A DNA stretch of 64,000 bases from Cylicocyclus nassatus (GCA_958299035.1 CATQJL010000338.1:57892-121891), one strand, 5' to 3'; counted from the stretch's first letter, positions 51,054-59,471 are shown. A program made the numbers and translations. The notes: generated by a model not told the origin, from the letters alone.

Positions 51054-51332
51054 TTAGATGTTGGGGATTATTAGTTTTTTCATTACGTCCGCCATATTGG
51101 TGGCGATTATGAAGAGGGCAATGTCCTTCTTGTAGTATTCAGCCTCCTCCTTGCCCATATCGTCAAAGCGGAATGTGTGGGTGGCTATGCGGTTGCCGTA
51201 GCCATCGTATATCTGCCACCATTCGTAACTTTTCTCCCCGTCCAACTTCTCGGGGGTCAGTGTTATGTCCTTGTCCTTGCAGAAGGAACGGACAAACTCG
51301 GCGAATTTTATTTCAGTTTCTGTTATTGCCAT
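51054..51332 (-). CDS. Hypothetical protein (92 aa)
   Basis: SYEWWQIYDGYGNRIATHTFRFDDMGKEE; the YEWWQ and FRxDD parts resemble the protein encoded at 46534-46931, so the two may be paralogues. Confidence 0.6.
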   Translation of the reverse strand: MAITETEIKFAEFVRSFCKDKDITLTPEKLDGEKSYEWWQIYDGYGNRIATHTFRFDDMGKEEAEYYKKDIALFIIATNMADVMKKLIIPNI

Positions 51333-51361
51333 TTTTTATTCTGATTCGATTAACATATTTT

Positions 51362-51505
51362 TTACCAATTTATATCGGCGAAAAACTCAATCTCCGCCTC
51401 GGCTTGCACCTTGGGGTCGTTTGTGTTTTTAAGCCAATCCTGACACTGCTTATAAGTGCCACGAAAACGCTGAGCGCCGTTGATTATTACTGCGTATATT
51501 TTCAT
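51362..51505 (-). CDS. Small hypothetical protein (47 aa)
   Basis: MKIYAVIINGAQRFRGTYKQ, then CQDWLKNTNDPKVQAEAEIEFF. A-rich leader. Function unknown. Confidence 0.55.
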   Translation of the reverse strand: MKIYAVIINGAQRFRGTYKQCQDWLKNTNDPKVQAEAEIEFFADINW

Positions 51506-51547
51506 TTTTTTAACTTTAAAAGTTTTTATTTTGCGCTACCAATATAT

Positions 51548-51664
51548 TCAATTTCTTTTATTTCGGCTTGCCTTGATTTTTCGCCGTAAAGCGTCGAACA
51601 TATAAGCCTCGGGGTGGTCGTCCGTCTTGACGATTATGCCCTCTATGTTTGTGTATTTTGCCAT
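51548..51664 (-). CDS. Small basic protein (38 aa)
   Basis: MAKYTNIEGIIVKTDDHPEA, then helical basic tail (ALRRKIKASRNKRN). Function unknown. Confidence 0.5.
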   Translation of the reverse strand: MAKYTNIEGIIVKTDDHPEAYMFDALRRKIKASRNKRN

Positions 51665-51675
51665 AATTTCGGGGT

Positions 51676-51933
51676 TTAAGCCTTGACTACTTGCATAGGC
51701 TCAGAGTTGCAGAAATCGGCGAAATCCGAAGGCTCGTCGCCGTTTATCCAAGCCGAAACGGCATCTATGTGGTTATGTCTGATAAGATAACCAATGAGGA
51801 CTACCTTGATTGTTTCGTTGTCTATCTGTCTGCCTTCGCTTTTAAGGCAAGACAACTCACGATAGCAAAAACCCGAAACGCCCGAGGGGTTTACCAAGGT
51901 TTCTACATTTAATATTTCTTTTAATGTCTTCAT
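51676..51933 (-). CDS. Hypothetical protein (85 aa)
   Basis: MKTLKEILNVETLVNPSGVS; helical. AAGTTTAACCC leader, class A promoter at 51966-52012. Confidence 0.65.
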   Translation of the reverse strand: MKTLKEILNVETLVNPSGVSGFCYRELSCLKSEGRQIDNETIKVVLIGYLIRHNHIDAVSAWINGDEPSDFADFCNSEPMQVVKA

Positions 51934-51965
51934 AGCGTCTAATTATTTATAGGGTTAAACTTGTT

Positions 51966-52120
51966 TTTAATTTGATATTGCAAATATAATTCAAGTTTTT
52001 GATATATCCAAATCTTTAACTTATTTTAACACTTGTTAAAAAATGTTAATCAGACGAAAATAATTTGAATAATATTTGCATATTCAAAATTATTGCCTTA
52101 ACTTTGTGGCATAATAAGAA
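51966..52120. promoter_or_regulatory. Divergent class A (minus) and class B (plus) promoters
   Basis: Minus: CTTGAATTATATTTGCAATATC (RC of 51970-51992). Plus: AATATTTGCATATTCAAAATTATTG then TTAACTTTG (about 52100-52108). Confidence 0.75.
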
Positions 52121-52151
52121 AGCGAAGTTTAACCCTTAAATAATTAAGACT

Positions 52152-52370
52152 ATGGATGCAAACAATATCAAAATGGGCGAGCGCTATTTCAGAGGTGAAA
52201 ACGGACGCCCCGTTTTCACCTCTTGTGCTGACGAAATGGACGCAAGGGGCGTTGATAATATGCGTGACGCCGTTGTTTTGTCTTACGATGAGGCAAGACG
52301 TGAAAGAAAAAGAATGATGGCTATGGATTTTGCTTGCTATTGTGGTCTTAATATCGAACCCATTAATTAA
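52152..52370 (+). CDS. Small hypothetical protein (72 aa)
   Basis: MGERYFRGENGRPVFTSCAD..SYDEARRERKRMMAMDF; basic helix. Leader AAGTTTAACCC. Confidence 0.65.
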   Translation: MDANNIKMGERYFRGENGRPVFTSCADEMDARGVDNMRDAVVLSYDEARRERKRMMAMDFACYCGLNIEPIN

Positions 52371-52379
52371 ACCCCGAAA

Positions 52380-52634
52380 ATGGCAAAATACAACATATAC
52401 GACGAGTTTAATGCTTATGATAGCACCCTGACCCGAAAGGGTCTTATTAAGGCGTTGAAAGACCACGCCGAGAACTATTACGACGTGACGGGCAACGTCA
52501 GCACAAACGCCAACATTACGGCGTGTGTTGTTGCCGAGTTTGTGAAGTCGGGCAACGTGCTTGTCGCTACTGATATTATGAGCCATCCCGAACATTACAA
52601 CCTCGCCGAGGTTTTTGCTGATGTCAGAAGTTAA
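52380..52634 (+). CDS. Small hypothetical protein (84 aa)
   Basis: Mostly helical (LTRKGLIKALKDHAENYYDVTG). Its 3' end overlaps the convergent gene at 52624 by 11 bp. Confidence 0.65.
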   Translation: MAKYNIYDEFNAYDSTLTRKGLIKALKDHAENYYDVTGNVSTNANITACVVAEFVKSGNVLVATDIMSHPEHYNLAEVFADVRS

Positions 52635-52830
52635 GATTATGAACACAGCCGCACTGCTCGGCGTGGATTGCACGGGGTCTGCGCTTCAGCATTTCATTCA
52701 CTTTGTCGGGGTCTGATAGTCCCGAACCCGAAACTACGACCACGACCTCGCCGTCGAATGCGTCTATGAGTTCCTTCGCCACCTCCTTGCTGACCTTCTC
52801 GGTCTGTATTGTAAGCCTTTGTCTTGTCAT
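52624..52830 (-). CDS. Small hypothetical protein (68 aa)
   Basis: Alpha/beta (KEVAKELIDAFDGEVVVVVSGSGLSDPDKVNEML). Convergent overlap with the plus gene. Function unknown. Confidence 0.6.
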   Translation of the reverse strand: MTRQRLTIQTEKVSKEVAKELIDAFDGEVVVVVSGSGLSDPDKVNEMLKRRPRAIHAEQCGCVHNLNF

Positions 52831-52860
52831 TTGTCCTTGTTTTTTATTCCGTTAACGTTT

Positions 52861-53196
52861 TTAATCTATCGGTATCTTTACCGCCTTGCAGTTGCTTGCG
52901 CCGTTCATTCGTGCGCACACGTTGAGAAGACGGCGTCGGGTTTCTGCATCCGAGGGCGGACTTGTGAGTTCCAAGACGTAACCGCCGTCCCTTTGCAGTC
53001 TGAAAAAACCGCTTGGGGTCTTGCCGTCGAAACTGAGGGTGTCGTCCGCACCCCTTGCCCCGAGTCTTACATATTGAGCCAAGGCTCGCATAGCCTCGCC
53101 CATTCCGTCGGTAGCCTCCTCGGGTATCTCAACACGTATCCGTGTCTGTCCCGTAACCGCCGACACTTGCCAAAAATTCGCTTGTATTGTCGCCAT
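52861..53196 (-). CDS. Hypothetical protein (111 aa)
   Basis: Ends CKAVKIPID, as does the neighbour (CKAVKFKP), a small shared tail. N-terminal beta domain. Family unknown. Confidence 0.6.
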   Translation of the reverse strand: MATIQANFWQVSAVTGQTRIRVEIPEEATDGMGEAMRALAQYVRLGARGADDTLSFDGKTPSGFFRLQRDGGYVLELTSPPSDAETRRRLLNVCARMNGASNCKAVKIPID

Positions 53197-53202
53197 TTGT
53201 TT

Positions 53203-53733
53203 TTATGTTTTGTTTGGTTTGAACTTCACCGCCTTGCACTCGGTGTCGGTTGGTGTTTTAATCACATCGAATTCGATGGGATTGCCTTTCAGCAACTCAA
53301 AGCCGTACCAATTCCACTCTTTGAGGGTCTGCACGACCTCCGCAATATCCTCCAACTCATACGCCTCCCACGTTTTGAGATTGAGGAGGACGCAACTTTC
53401 GGGGAAGAACATTGCATCGTACTTGAACCAAACCACCTCGGGAATGTTTCCCGTCACGGGGTCGGGTATGCCCTCGGTCTTTGGCGATATGCTTTGGGGC
53501 GTGTTCGGTATCGGCAGAAAGCCGAGGGTCTGCACCGCCGTCAGTATCTCGGGGCGTATCACCTCACGCCGTGCCTCGGTGAAACTGAGGATGCGCCCCT
53601 TGGCTTGCGCCGTCAGCACCTCCGAGAGCGCCCGTTGGTCAGTTCCACCCGTGGCAAGGAGCGCCCCTTGGATGAGGCTCAACTGCTCCGCCGTAAGGGT
53701 CAGGCTGATTGTTTCTGTTGTTTCTTTGCTCAT
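53203..53733 (-). CDS. Hypothetical protein (176 aa)
   Basis: Start 53733 (MSKETTETIS) immediately follows the upstream stop. N-terminal SLTLTAEQLSLIQGALLATG helix. Family unknown. Confidence 0.6.
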   Translation of the reverse strand: MSKETTETISLTLTAEQLSLIQGALLATGGTDQRALSEVLTAQAKGRILSFTEARREVIRPEILTAVQTLGFLPIPNTPQSISPKTEGIPDPVTGNIPEVVWFKYDAMFFPESCVLLNLKTWEAYELEDIAEVVQTLKEWNWYGFELLKGNPIEFDVIKTPTDTECKAVKFKPNKT

Positions 53734-53734
53734 T

Positions 53735-54301
53735 TTATCGTGGTTTCGTAATGTGTCCGACATGACCCATTACTTGGTTAGGTTTCTCAATTCCCCAACC
53801 CGAAGACTTTAATGCCAAGACAAGGCGGTCGGGGGTGACAACCTCGCCATAGACAAGGCGGCAATAGGTATAGACGAACTCCCAAAGGACGGGGAGGGCG
53901 CTTGTGTTCGGTATGTGGGGGCGGTTCACCAAGTCCCAAAACCGCTCGCATACAGCGGTTATTCCGGGAAACTCACGGGGTGTTCCGCCCGCTATGTTGC
54001 CCGTCTTTGCGTAAGGCTCGGCGAGCCACTTGTTGAGGAAGACGGCGTTGTCAACCTCGCTGAATGTTTCGGGGTCGTTCGGCTGCCCCAAAGCCTTGCA
54101 GAGGGCGAGATACGCCCGTCCCCTATGCGCTATCACGAAGTCGTAGGTCTTGCCGACAAAACCACCCTGCTCCGCCCTTTTCATATCGGAACGGGTGATA
54201 GTGAGGGGGAAGCCCTTGTATCTCTCATATTGCGACATTATGCGCTTTAGTACAAGAGCCGTCGGCAACTTGAAGTGCGGTGTTTTTATTTCAATCTGCA
54301 T
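53735..54301 (-). CDS. Hypothetical protein (188 aa)
   Basis: Helical; several aromatic pairs (ERFWDLVNRPHIPN; LWEFVYTYCRLVYG). Overlaps upstream gene by 11 nt. Family unknown. Confidence 0.6.
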   Translation of the reverse strand: MQIEIKTPHFKLPTALVLKRIMSQYERYKGFPLTITRSDMKRAEQGGFVGKTYDFVIAHRGRAYLALCKALGQPNDPETFSEVDNAVFLNKWLAEPYAKTGNIAGGTPREFPGITAVCERFWDLVNRPHIPNTSALPVLWEFVYTYCRLVYGEVVTPDRLVLALKSSGWGIEKPNQVMGHVGHITKPR

Positions 54302-54593
54302 TTTTTTCGTTCGTTTTCGTTTCTGTTTCCGATTTCGCCGTACCTTGCCATATCACCCGTCGGCTGAGTTCGTTGCCTTGTCGGTCGAACTTCACCACGG
54401 CGACACGCTCGGACGGCTGTTTCTTTTTTGCGTATGCCTTGCCCGCCTTCTCGGCGTTGGTGCGGAATAAGTAGTCATACCGCTCCGCACTCAGACGCTC
54501 GGAGGATTTCTTTGGGTGGAGGTATCTGTCGCCGACGGCAACGCACCACTCAAAGTCCGAAAGTGCAAGCACACCGCCGAATATTCCGCCCAT
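54291..54593 (-). CDS. Hypothetical protein (100 aa)
   Basis: Lys/Glu-rich C-terminus (SETETKTNEKNAD). Directly follows the upstream stop with no gap. Confidence 0.6.
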   Translation of the reverse strand: MGGIFGGVLALSDFEWCVAVGDRYLHPKKSSERLSAERYDYLFRTNAEKAGKAYAKKKQPSERVAVVKFDRQGNELSRRVIWQGTAKSETETKTNEKNAD

Positions 54594-55034
54594 CTACTCT
54601 ACGTCCGCCTCCTTGTCGGTGTTGCTTACGGGTTCGCCCTCGGTGTCAAACTCTGACCAATCACGGCTCGGGAGTTCTGCCATCCGCTTGCCCTCGGTGT
54701 CGTACACACCGCCCCAAACTATCTGAGCAAGGGTCGGGTGGGTCTTCGCAAGCGCCGCCTCGTCGTGGTTGTCCTTAAAATAGGTCTTCATCACGGAATT
54801 CTCGGTGATAAGACGCATAATAACCGCCTCGTTGCTGTTGCCTTGTCGGCGGTCTGACTCCACGCCACGGCGCAAAGCCTCCGCCAACACGTCCCGTTTC
54901 CTTTCGGGTTTCTGAGCGGAGGTCGCCTTGCCCTTGCCCTTGCCCGCCGTCATTATGGCGAGCAACTCGTCGCTGTCCGTTTTAGGGTCATACTCACGAC
55001 CCGTTACGGACTTAAAAAGTTCCTTATGATTCAT
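54594..55034 (-). CDS. Hypothetical protein (146 aa)
   Basis: Helical, GKGKGKATSAQKPERKRD basic linker, acidic tail. First gene of an operon behind a class B promoter (55060-55115). Confidence 0.6.
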   Translation of the reverse strand: MNHKELFKSVTGREYDPKTDSDELLAIMTAGKGKGKATSAQKPERKRDVLAEALRRGVESDRRQGNSNEAVIMRLITENSVMKTYFKDNHDEAALAKTHPTLAQIVWGGVYDTEGKRMAELPSRDWSEFDTEGEPVSNTDKEADVE

Positions 55035-55059
55035 TTTTTTTGCGTTTTTATTTCAGTAT

Positions 55060-55115
55060 ATCACAAAAATAACAAAAATAATTTGAATATGCAAGCAAAA
55101 TTCAAATCATTTTTG
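55060..55115 (-). promoter_or_regulatory. Class B phage promoter
   Basis: Minus: TTTGCTTGCATATTC-like -33 region, then TTATTTTTGTGATATAC. Confidence 0.65.
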
Positions 55116-55137
55116 TTAAATTATGTTAAGCGTGTGT

Positions 55138-55419
55138 CTAAATCGGGAGCGTCATCTGTCTTTTGTCCACGATAGGAACGACTATGAAGTAGGAGTCGGG
55201 GTCGGGTGTCGGCTCTATGTCGGCGAATTCGGGGTTCGCATCCCATTCCTTGAGGCTCTCGGTCAGTGTGTCACGCACCGCCACCGCCTGCTCACGGCTG
55301 AGGATTGTCGGCTTGTGCTTGTTTCGGTCTGTCTGAAACGACCCGAAAAGAGGGTCGCCCTTGTGCTGAGGGTGTTCGACCCAAAAACCGCCGTCTCGGT
55401 TGATAACGTTGTACTCCAT
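55138..55419 (-). CDS. Hypothetical protein (93 aa)
   Basis: Start 55419 (MEYNVINRDGGFW) behind a G-rich tract that may serve as ribosome site. Alpha/beta. Family unknown. Confidence 0.6.
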   Translation of the reverse strand: MEYNVINRDGGFWVEHPQHKGDPLFGSFQTDRNKHKPTILSREQAVAVRDTLTESLKEWDANPEFADIEPTPDPDSYFIVVPIVDKRQMTLPI

Positions 55420-55781
55420 ACCGCTACCCCCCTTTCTTTGAGTTTCAAGAAGTCGCAACTGAACGAGCCACGGAAGCCTTCAAGGAATACAACCTCACTT
55501 GTGCCGAACATCTCGCTGTCTGTCGTGTTTGTCTTGAATGTTTCAGCGAGTTGCTGAAAGTCAGCGACGAAACACGGATGGTTGTGCTTTTCGGCGTTTA
55601 CGGCATACATACCGAAACCCCGTCCTTGTTGCTCGCCCACGAATTGGTCTGAAGTATAAAACCAATCCCCACGGCGTGAAATACTGAGCCTTTGGGCGTG
55701 GGTTTTGCCCGTTGCGTCTATATGTTCGGCTGTGGCGTTAAGATAGCGTCCACAAGCCGATTTTTCAAATGTTACAGCCAT
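55263..55781 (-). CDS. Hypothetical protein with likely frame error near the end
   Basis: Residues 1-118 look natural (FEKSACGRYLNATAEHIDATG..DFLKLKERG). After a G6 tract (55427-55432) the frame runs 157 nt into the next gene with poor codon bias. With five G the protein would stop at KERG, just before the next start. The true length is therefore likely about 118 aa. Confidence 0.55.
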   Translation of the reverse strand: MAVTFEKSACGRYLNATAEHIDATGKTHAQRLSISRRGDWFYTSDQFVGEQQGRGFGMYAVNAEKHNHPCFVADFQQLAETFKTNTTDSEMFGTSEVVFLEGFRGSFSCDFLKLKERGVAVWSTTLSTETAVFGSNTLSTRATLFSGRFRQTETSTSRQSSAVSRRWRCVTH

Positions 55782-55792
55782 ATTATTGCGCT

Positions 55793-56257
55793 TTACAGAT
55801 TAAACATTGCCTCAACAATATTAAAGAACTGCTCCGCATCCTTTTGGCAAGCCTTGACCTCCGGGCTTTCAGCCTTGTAGGCGTAGCCCTTTTCGTCCCA
55901 AGTTACGTAAGTACCAAGGGGGAGAACCTCGGGGTCGGGTGTATATGTAACATATCCGTTGCCGTCGGCTATTGCGGTATTTGGGGCGATTTCGGGGTCT
56001 GAGGCGTGTCTTCTGTAAGTCAGGTGCGAGCCGTTTCTCAAAAGGGCGTTGTCCCACGAAATAACATATATTTCTCGGTCGTCGTCAACGTTGCAGACGT
56101 TCACGCCTGCGCCGTCGTCAGTCCACCCAAGGAGGCGGACTTCAACAACACCCGAGGGGGTATTGCTGAGGTGGTATGTGTTGCCCATATAGTCTGACAA
56201 GTTGTCGGTATTTTGGGCGGTTGTCTTTATGCTATGTACGTTGAAAGGTAATCTCAT
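55793..56257 (-). CDS. Hypothetical protein (154 aa)
   Basis: Beta-rich (VVEVRLLGWTDDGAGVNVCNVDDDREIYVISWDNA). Family unknown. Confidence 0.6.
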   Translation of the reverse strand: MRLPFNVHSIKTTAQNTDNLSDYMGNTYHLSNTPSGVVEVRLLGWTDDGAGVNVCNVDDDREIYVISWDNALLRNGSHLTYRRHASDPEIAPNTAIADGNGYVTYTPDPEVLPLGTYVTWDEKGYAYKAESPEVKACQKDAEQFFNIVEAMFNL

Positions 56258-56282
56258 ACTTTAATTTTTTAAAAGTGAAGTA

Positions 56283-56480
56283 TTAGTCGGCGTTGTATTC
56301 AACACGTTTGCGCTCCTTGCGGAGTTTGCGTGAAATCTTTTTGAGTTCAGCCTTGAGGGCGTTGCTTGTTGGCTTGCCGTGGTTTGCCTTGCGCTCGGTC
56401 TGAATATCAAACTCCAAACGCTTTGTGTTTGTGTGGGTTCGACCACTAACTACGGCGCACATATCTTTGGTAATTCTCAT
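56283..56480 (-). CDS. Small basic protein (65 aa)
   Basis: Lys/Arg-rich helix (LKAELKKISRKLRKERKRVEY). Start 9 nt behind the perfect palindrome at 56490-56505. Confidence 0.6.
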   Translation of the reverse strand: MRITKDMCAVVSGRTHTNTKRLEFDIQTERKANHGKPTSNALKAELKKISRKLRKERKRVEYNAD

Positions 56481-56489
56481 TTCTTTTAT

Positions 56490-56505
56490 TGTTTTACGTA
56501 AAACA
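56490..56505. promoter_or_regulatory. parS-like palindrome, copy 3
   Basis: TGTTTTACGTAAAACA, a perfect 16-bp palindrome, two symmetric changes from the ParB consensus, directly upstream of a start codon. Confidence 0.65.
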
Positions 56506-56551
56506 TTAAGGAGGGGGAGGCTTGCTTGTTTCAAGCCGTCCCCCGAGGGGG

Positions 56552-56734
56552 TTAGATAAGGTCAACAGCCTCGCTTGGGGTTATGTCGCCCGCCTCGCAA
56601 ACGGCGAGGAGAATGTCGGCAACGCCATAGTAACCTGCGGTTATCGCCTTGCGTCTGAGTGTCATATAACGCTCATCGCTGAGGTTGTTTATTGTCTTTT
56701 CAATCATCTGTCCGAGTGTGTTGTTTGTATTCAT
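56552..56734 (-). CDS. Small hypothetical protein (60 aa)
   Basis: Helical (LGQMIEKTINNLSDERYMTLRRKAITAG..ADILLAVCEAGDITPSEAV). Leader AAGTTAAACCC and class B promoter at 56768-56825. Confidence 0.6.
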   Translation of the reverse strand: MNTNNTLGQMIEKTINNLSDERYMTLRRKAITAGYYGVADILLAVCEAGDITPSEAVDLI

Positions 56735-56767
56735 AGCGTTTTAAAATTTAAGGGTTTAACTTTGTTT

Positions 56768-56825
56768 TTTATTACGCTGTAAAGATAAGGCAAATAATTT
56801 GATTGTGCAAATATTTTTCAAGTTT
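56768..56825 (-). promoter_or_regulatory. Class B phage promoter
   Basis: Minus: AATATTTGCACAATCAAATTATTTG, then CTTATCTTTACAGCG. Confidence 0.65.
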
Positions 56826-57346
56826 TTTACAAAATATTTTTTAAGTTGCTGATTTTATGCAAGTTACAAAGGTTTAAAAATTGCATATTTTATACTATTT
56901 TTGTGGATTTTCGGGCGTTTTCGTGCTTGCAAGCCGTGTTTTTCGTGGTTTTCGTGGTTACGTCAATGCCTTAAAAAATCTAACTACCTGAATATCAAAC
57001 ATTTGCATTTTTAAGGTTTTTAAATCGAAATGTTAAAATCTGCATCCGCTTTATAAATCAATCAGTTACGGGCGTATTTTTGGATATGTTTAAATCTTTA
57101 TGTTTTTTTTCTTTGGCTTGTCTTATATATAAGGCTTAAAAATTGCCGTTTTCGGGCGTTGTTTTCGTTTGCCTTATAAGTTGCAAGCATACGCCCGACA
57201 ATGAGCCGAAACGCCCCAATTTTGAGCCGTTCAGCCGTTTAATTTATATTTATGGATTAAGACAACAAAGCCGATTTTCTGAGCCGTTCAGCCGTCTTGT
57301 TTTTTTTCTGCCGTCTTGTTTGGGTGTAAGCAAGACAATTATAAAA

Positions 57347-57650
57347 GATTGTCAAACCAACACTTTAAATTTAGTGTTTAAATAACACTTAAAAAACGAT
57401 TGTATTTTAAACACTAATTATTTTGATTGTTAATTCGACACTTAAAAAAAGATTGTCAATAAAACACTCAATATTTTTGATTGTTTCAGTTACACCCATA
57501 AAAGATTGTAAACAAAACACCCATTTTTTTGTTGTCAAAAACACACCCAAAAAAATAAAGTGTCTGAAATACAATATTAAATTGATTGTTTAAATGACAC
57601 TCAAAATAAATTGTAAATCAAACACTTTAAAAAGATTGTAAAACGCACAC
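57347..57650. repeat. Iteron array (12 units)
   Basis: Ten units GATTGT-N7-ACAC (with small changes) start at 57347, 57398, 57425, 57451, 57479, 57504, 57530, 57584, 57609 and 57634; two weaker ones start at 57372 and 57558. The 13-nt offset from GATTGT to ACAC is identical in all, and the period is 25-28 nt. The array is AT-rich and lies in a 980-nt gene-free region (56735-57715). It is a candidate origin of replication, partition or multi-site operator. Confidence 0.85.
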
Positions 57651-57715
57651 CCTAAACGGGAGGGCGGTTTCCGTCCGCTATCCGTTGATACAACTATGCT
57701 CGGGGTTCGGCTTGT

Positions 57716-58237
57716 TCATAAATTTTCGGGTTTGTAGTTGTTGTGTCCGAGTCGCTCGGTGAAATTGAACTTCTCGGCTATCTGCCTTGCCACTTCAAGG
57801 GGGAACACGCTCGCCGACTGCTTTACGGATGCGAATCGGTCGGTGGTCACGCCCGTTCGGCCGTTGTGCCGTCTGACGAGGTAGAGGTCGCCGCACGGAT
57901 TGGGCAACACCACGATGGCGACGGGTTCAAGTGGCGGAATGACGAAGCCGAAGCGCCCGTCAGCCTCCTTGCTGAATTTGGCGATTTGTTCGTTCAGTTC
58001 GTCGAACGTGTCGGTCTTTGCGCTGAAAACAAGGCGGTGACCCGGACGGAGATAGACGGCGCACCGCCAATGTCGGTCGTATTCCGCCTTGGGCGCACTG
58101 AGGAGGTTTTCTGCTCGGGTTAGGTTGCAGAAATTAGCAACGCAAAGGGCGTAGGGCGGATTGTCGTCCTTGCCCCACAAGTCCAAAATCTCAACCAAGC
58201 CGTCGCCGTTGTCCTTGATATGTCTGAAGTTTGCCAT
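57716..58237 (-). CDS. Hypothetical protein (173 aa)
   Basis: Start 58237 (MANFRHIKDNG). Beta-rich; includes LEPVAIVVLPNPCGDLYLVRRHNG. It is the nearest gene to the iteron array and ends 66 nt from it; family unknown. Confidence 0.6.
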   Translation of the reverse strand: MANFRHIKDNGDGLVEILDLWGKDDNPPYALCVANFCNLTRAENLLSAPKAEYDRHWRCAVYLRPGHRLVFSAKTDTFDELNEQIAKFSKEADGRFGFVIPPLEPVAIVVLPNPCGDLYLVRRHNGRTGVTTDRFASVKQSASVFPLEVARQIAEKFNFTERLGHNNYKPENL

Positions 58238-58263
58238 TTTCTTTTCGCTTTTCTGTTTGTTTG

Positions 58264-58605
58264 TTAGATTTCCCTTCGGGGGTTCCCGATAAGTTCTCGG
58301 ATGTGTCGGAGGGAGCAATGTCCCCAAGTCAAGTCCAACTCGTCGGGAATGCCCAAGGCAAGGCTGTGACCGCCGTCCTTGTCACATTCGGGGTATATGA
58401 CGAACTCCGCCGTGTCTATGCGGAAGCGGAGCATCTGTCCCTCCAATAGCCTCGGAACTATGCGGAGCAACCCTTTCTTTGTCGCCGTGTTTGTCGGCGA
58501 GAAGTCCGAGAAGTCGAACATAGTCCCGTATGTTCGTGTCCTTCTTATTTCGTAGGGAATGGAATACACCCGTTGTTGTGTCTTCTGCTTCTGTTTCTGT
58601 TTCAT
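58264..58605 (-). CDS. Hypothetical protein (113 aa)
   Basis: Poly-Lys/Gln N-terminus (MKQKQKQKTQQR), then a body containing MFDFSDFSPTNTATKKG; the phrase GMFDFSDLP also occurs at 36106-36462. Family unknown. Confidence 0.55.
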   Translation of the reverse strand: MKQKQKQKTQQRVYSIPYEIRRTRTYGTMFDFSDFSPTNTATKKGLLRIVPRLLEGQMLRFRIDTAEFVIYPECDKDGGHSLALGIPDELDLTWGHCSLRHIRELIGNPRREI

Positions 58606-58609
58606 TTCT

Positions 58610-59074
58610 TTAAAATTTAAATTGTGGTGTCTTGTCCTCATACCCCGTAAGTCGCAACACCTGCTGAAGTGTGCTTATGTAGGGGCAAGGAATGTTTACG
58701 CTGTTGTCGCCGTCGCTCAGTGCCACGAACATACGTCCGTCTATCCACTGATAGAAAATTATGTCGGCAAAATCCCACCGCTTGTCCTTGATTTTTGGCA
58801 CATACGAGGGGCGACCCGTCTGCAGTTGTCGGTCTGACAACTCAAAGCCGTTAGCCAAGAGCCAAGCCTCGGTCAGCGGAATTGGTTCGTATATCCAATC
58901 AACCCGCTTGTGGGGGTATGCCGTGAGCCAAAGGTAGGGGTCAATTTCAGGGGCGTTCAGATATGCGAACGAGGCATTCTTGGACGCCACCGTGGCGATG
59001 CACGACCGCCCGTCCCTTACGTTGGAGAGGCGGACGTAATCGCCGTTGTGGATTGGTGGTGTTGGTTTACTCAT
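58610..59074 (-). CDS. Hypothetical protein (154 aa)
   Basis: Beta-rich (NGDYVRLSNVRDGRSCIATVASKNASFAYL) followed by DIIFYQWIDGRMFVALSDGDNSVN. Family unknown. Confidence 0.6.
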   Translation of the reverse strand: MSKPTPPIHNGDYVRLSNVRDGRSCIATVASKNASFAYLNAPEIDPYLWLTAYPHKRVDWIYEPIPLTEAWLLANGFELSDRQLQTGRPSYVPKIKDKRWDFADIIFYQWIDGRMFVALSDGDNSVNIPCPYISTLQQVLRLTGYEDKTPQFKF

Positions 59075-59255
59075 TGGTCTGTGTTTTTATCTGATTAAAA
59101 ACCTCCCCAATAAATCGGGTCAGCGTATATTCGGGGCATTTGTCTTTTACACCCTCATAGATTGCCCCGAGGGCGTTTTCGATATGTGCCTCGGTTGCTC
59201 CCATTAACATCATAGAAGCAACCACTGAAACGGCAAATTTTACAACTTTATCCAT
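59067..59255 (-). CDS. Small hypothetical protein (62 aa)
   Basis: N-terminal hydrophobic helix (VVKFAVSVVASMMLMGA) that could be a membrane anchor or signal. It overlaps the next gene by 8 nt. Confidence 0.6.
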   Translation of the reverse strand: MDKVVKFAVSVVASMMLMGATEAHIENALGAIYEGVKDKCPEYTLTRFIGEVFNQIKTQTNE

Positions 59256-59273
59256 AATACAAATTTTTAAGGA

Positions 59274-59471
59274 TTAAAACTCGGCGTCCATATAATAGGG
59301 ATTGCCACAACGTCTTGACAACTCGGCTACATACGCCTCGGCGGCATCTGAGTTGTCGGCGGTCAGTACAACGCCGTCCCTTCTGTTTGGCGTAACTATA
59401 AGGCTGATACCTAAATCCTCAACCCAATAGAATATGCCTCTAATCAGGGTTTTTATCTTAAATCTGAACAT
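59274..59471 (-). CDS. Small hypothetical protein (65 aa)
   Basis: Beta then helix (NSDAAEAYVAELSRRCGNPYY). Leader AAGTTTAACCC. Confidence 0.6.
   Translation of the reverse strand: MFRFKIKTLIRGIFYWVEDLGISLIVTPNRRDGVVLTADNSDAAEAYVAELSRRCGNPYYMDAEF

Noticed and set aside
57143..57385. 80-codon plus-strand frame in the large intergenic region
   Set aside because: AT-rich with no leader or coding bias; it runs into the iteron array.
57347..57650. CRISPR array
   Set aside because: Conserved boxes are only 6 and 4 nt with variable bases between them, the period varies from 25 to 28, and there are no spacer-sized unique units or cas genes.
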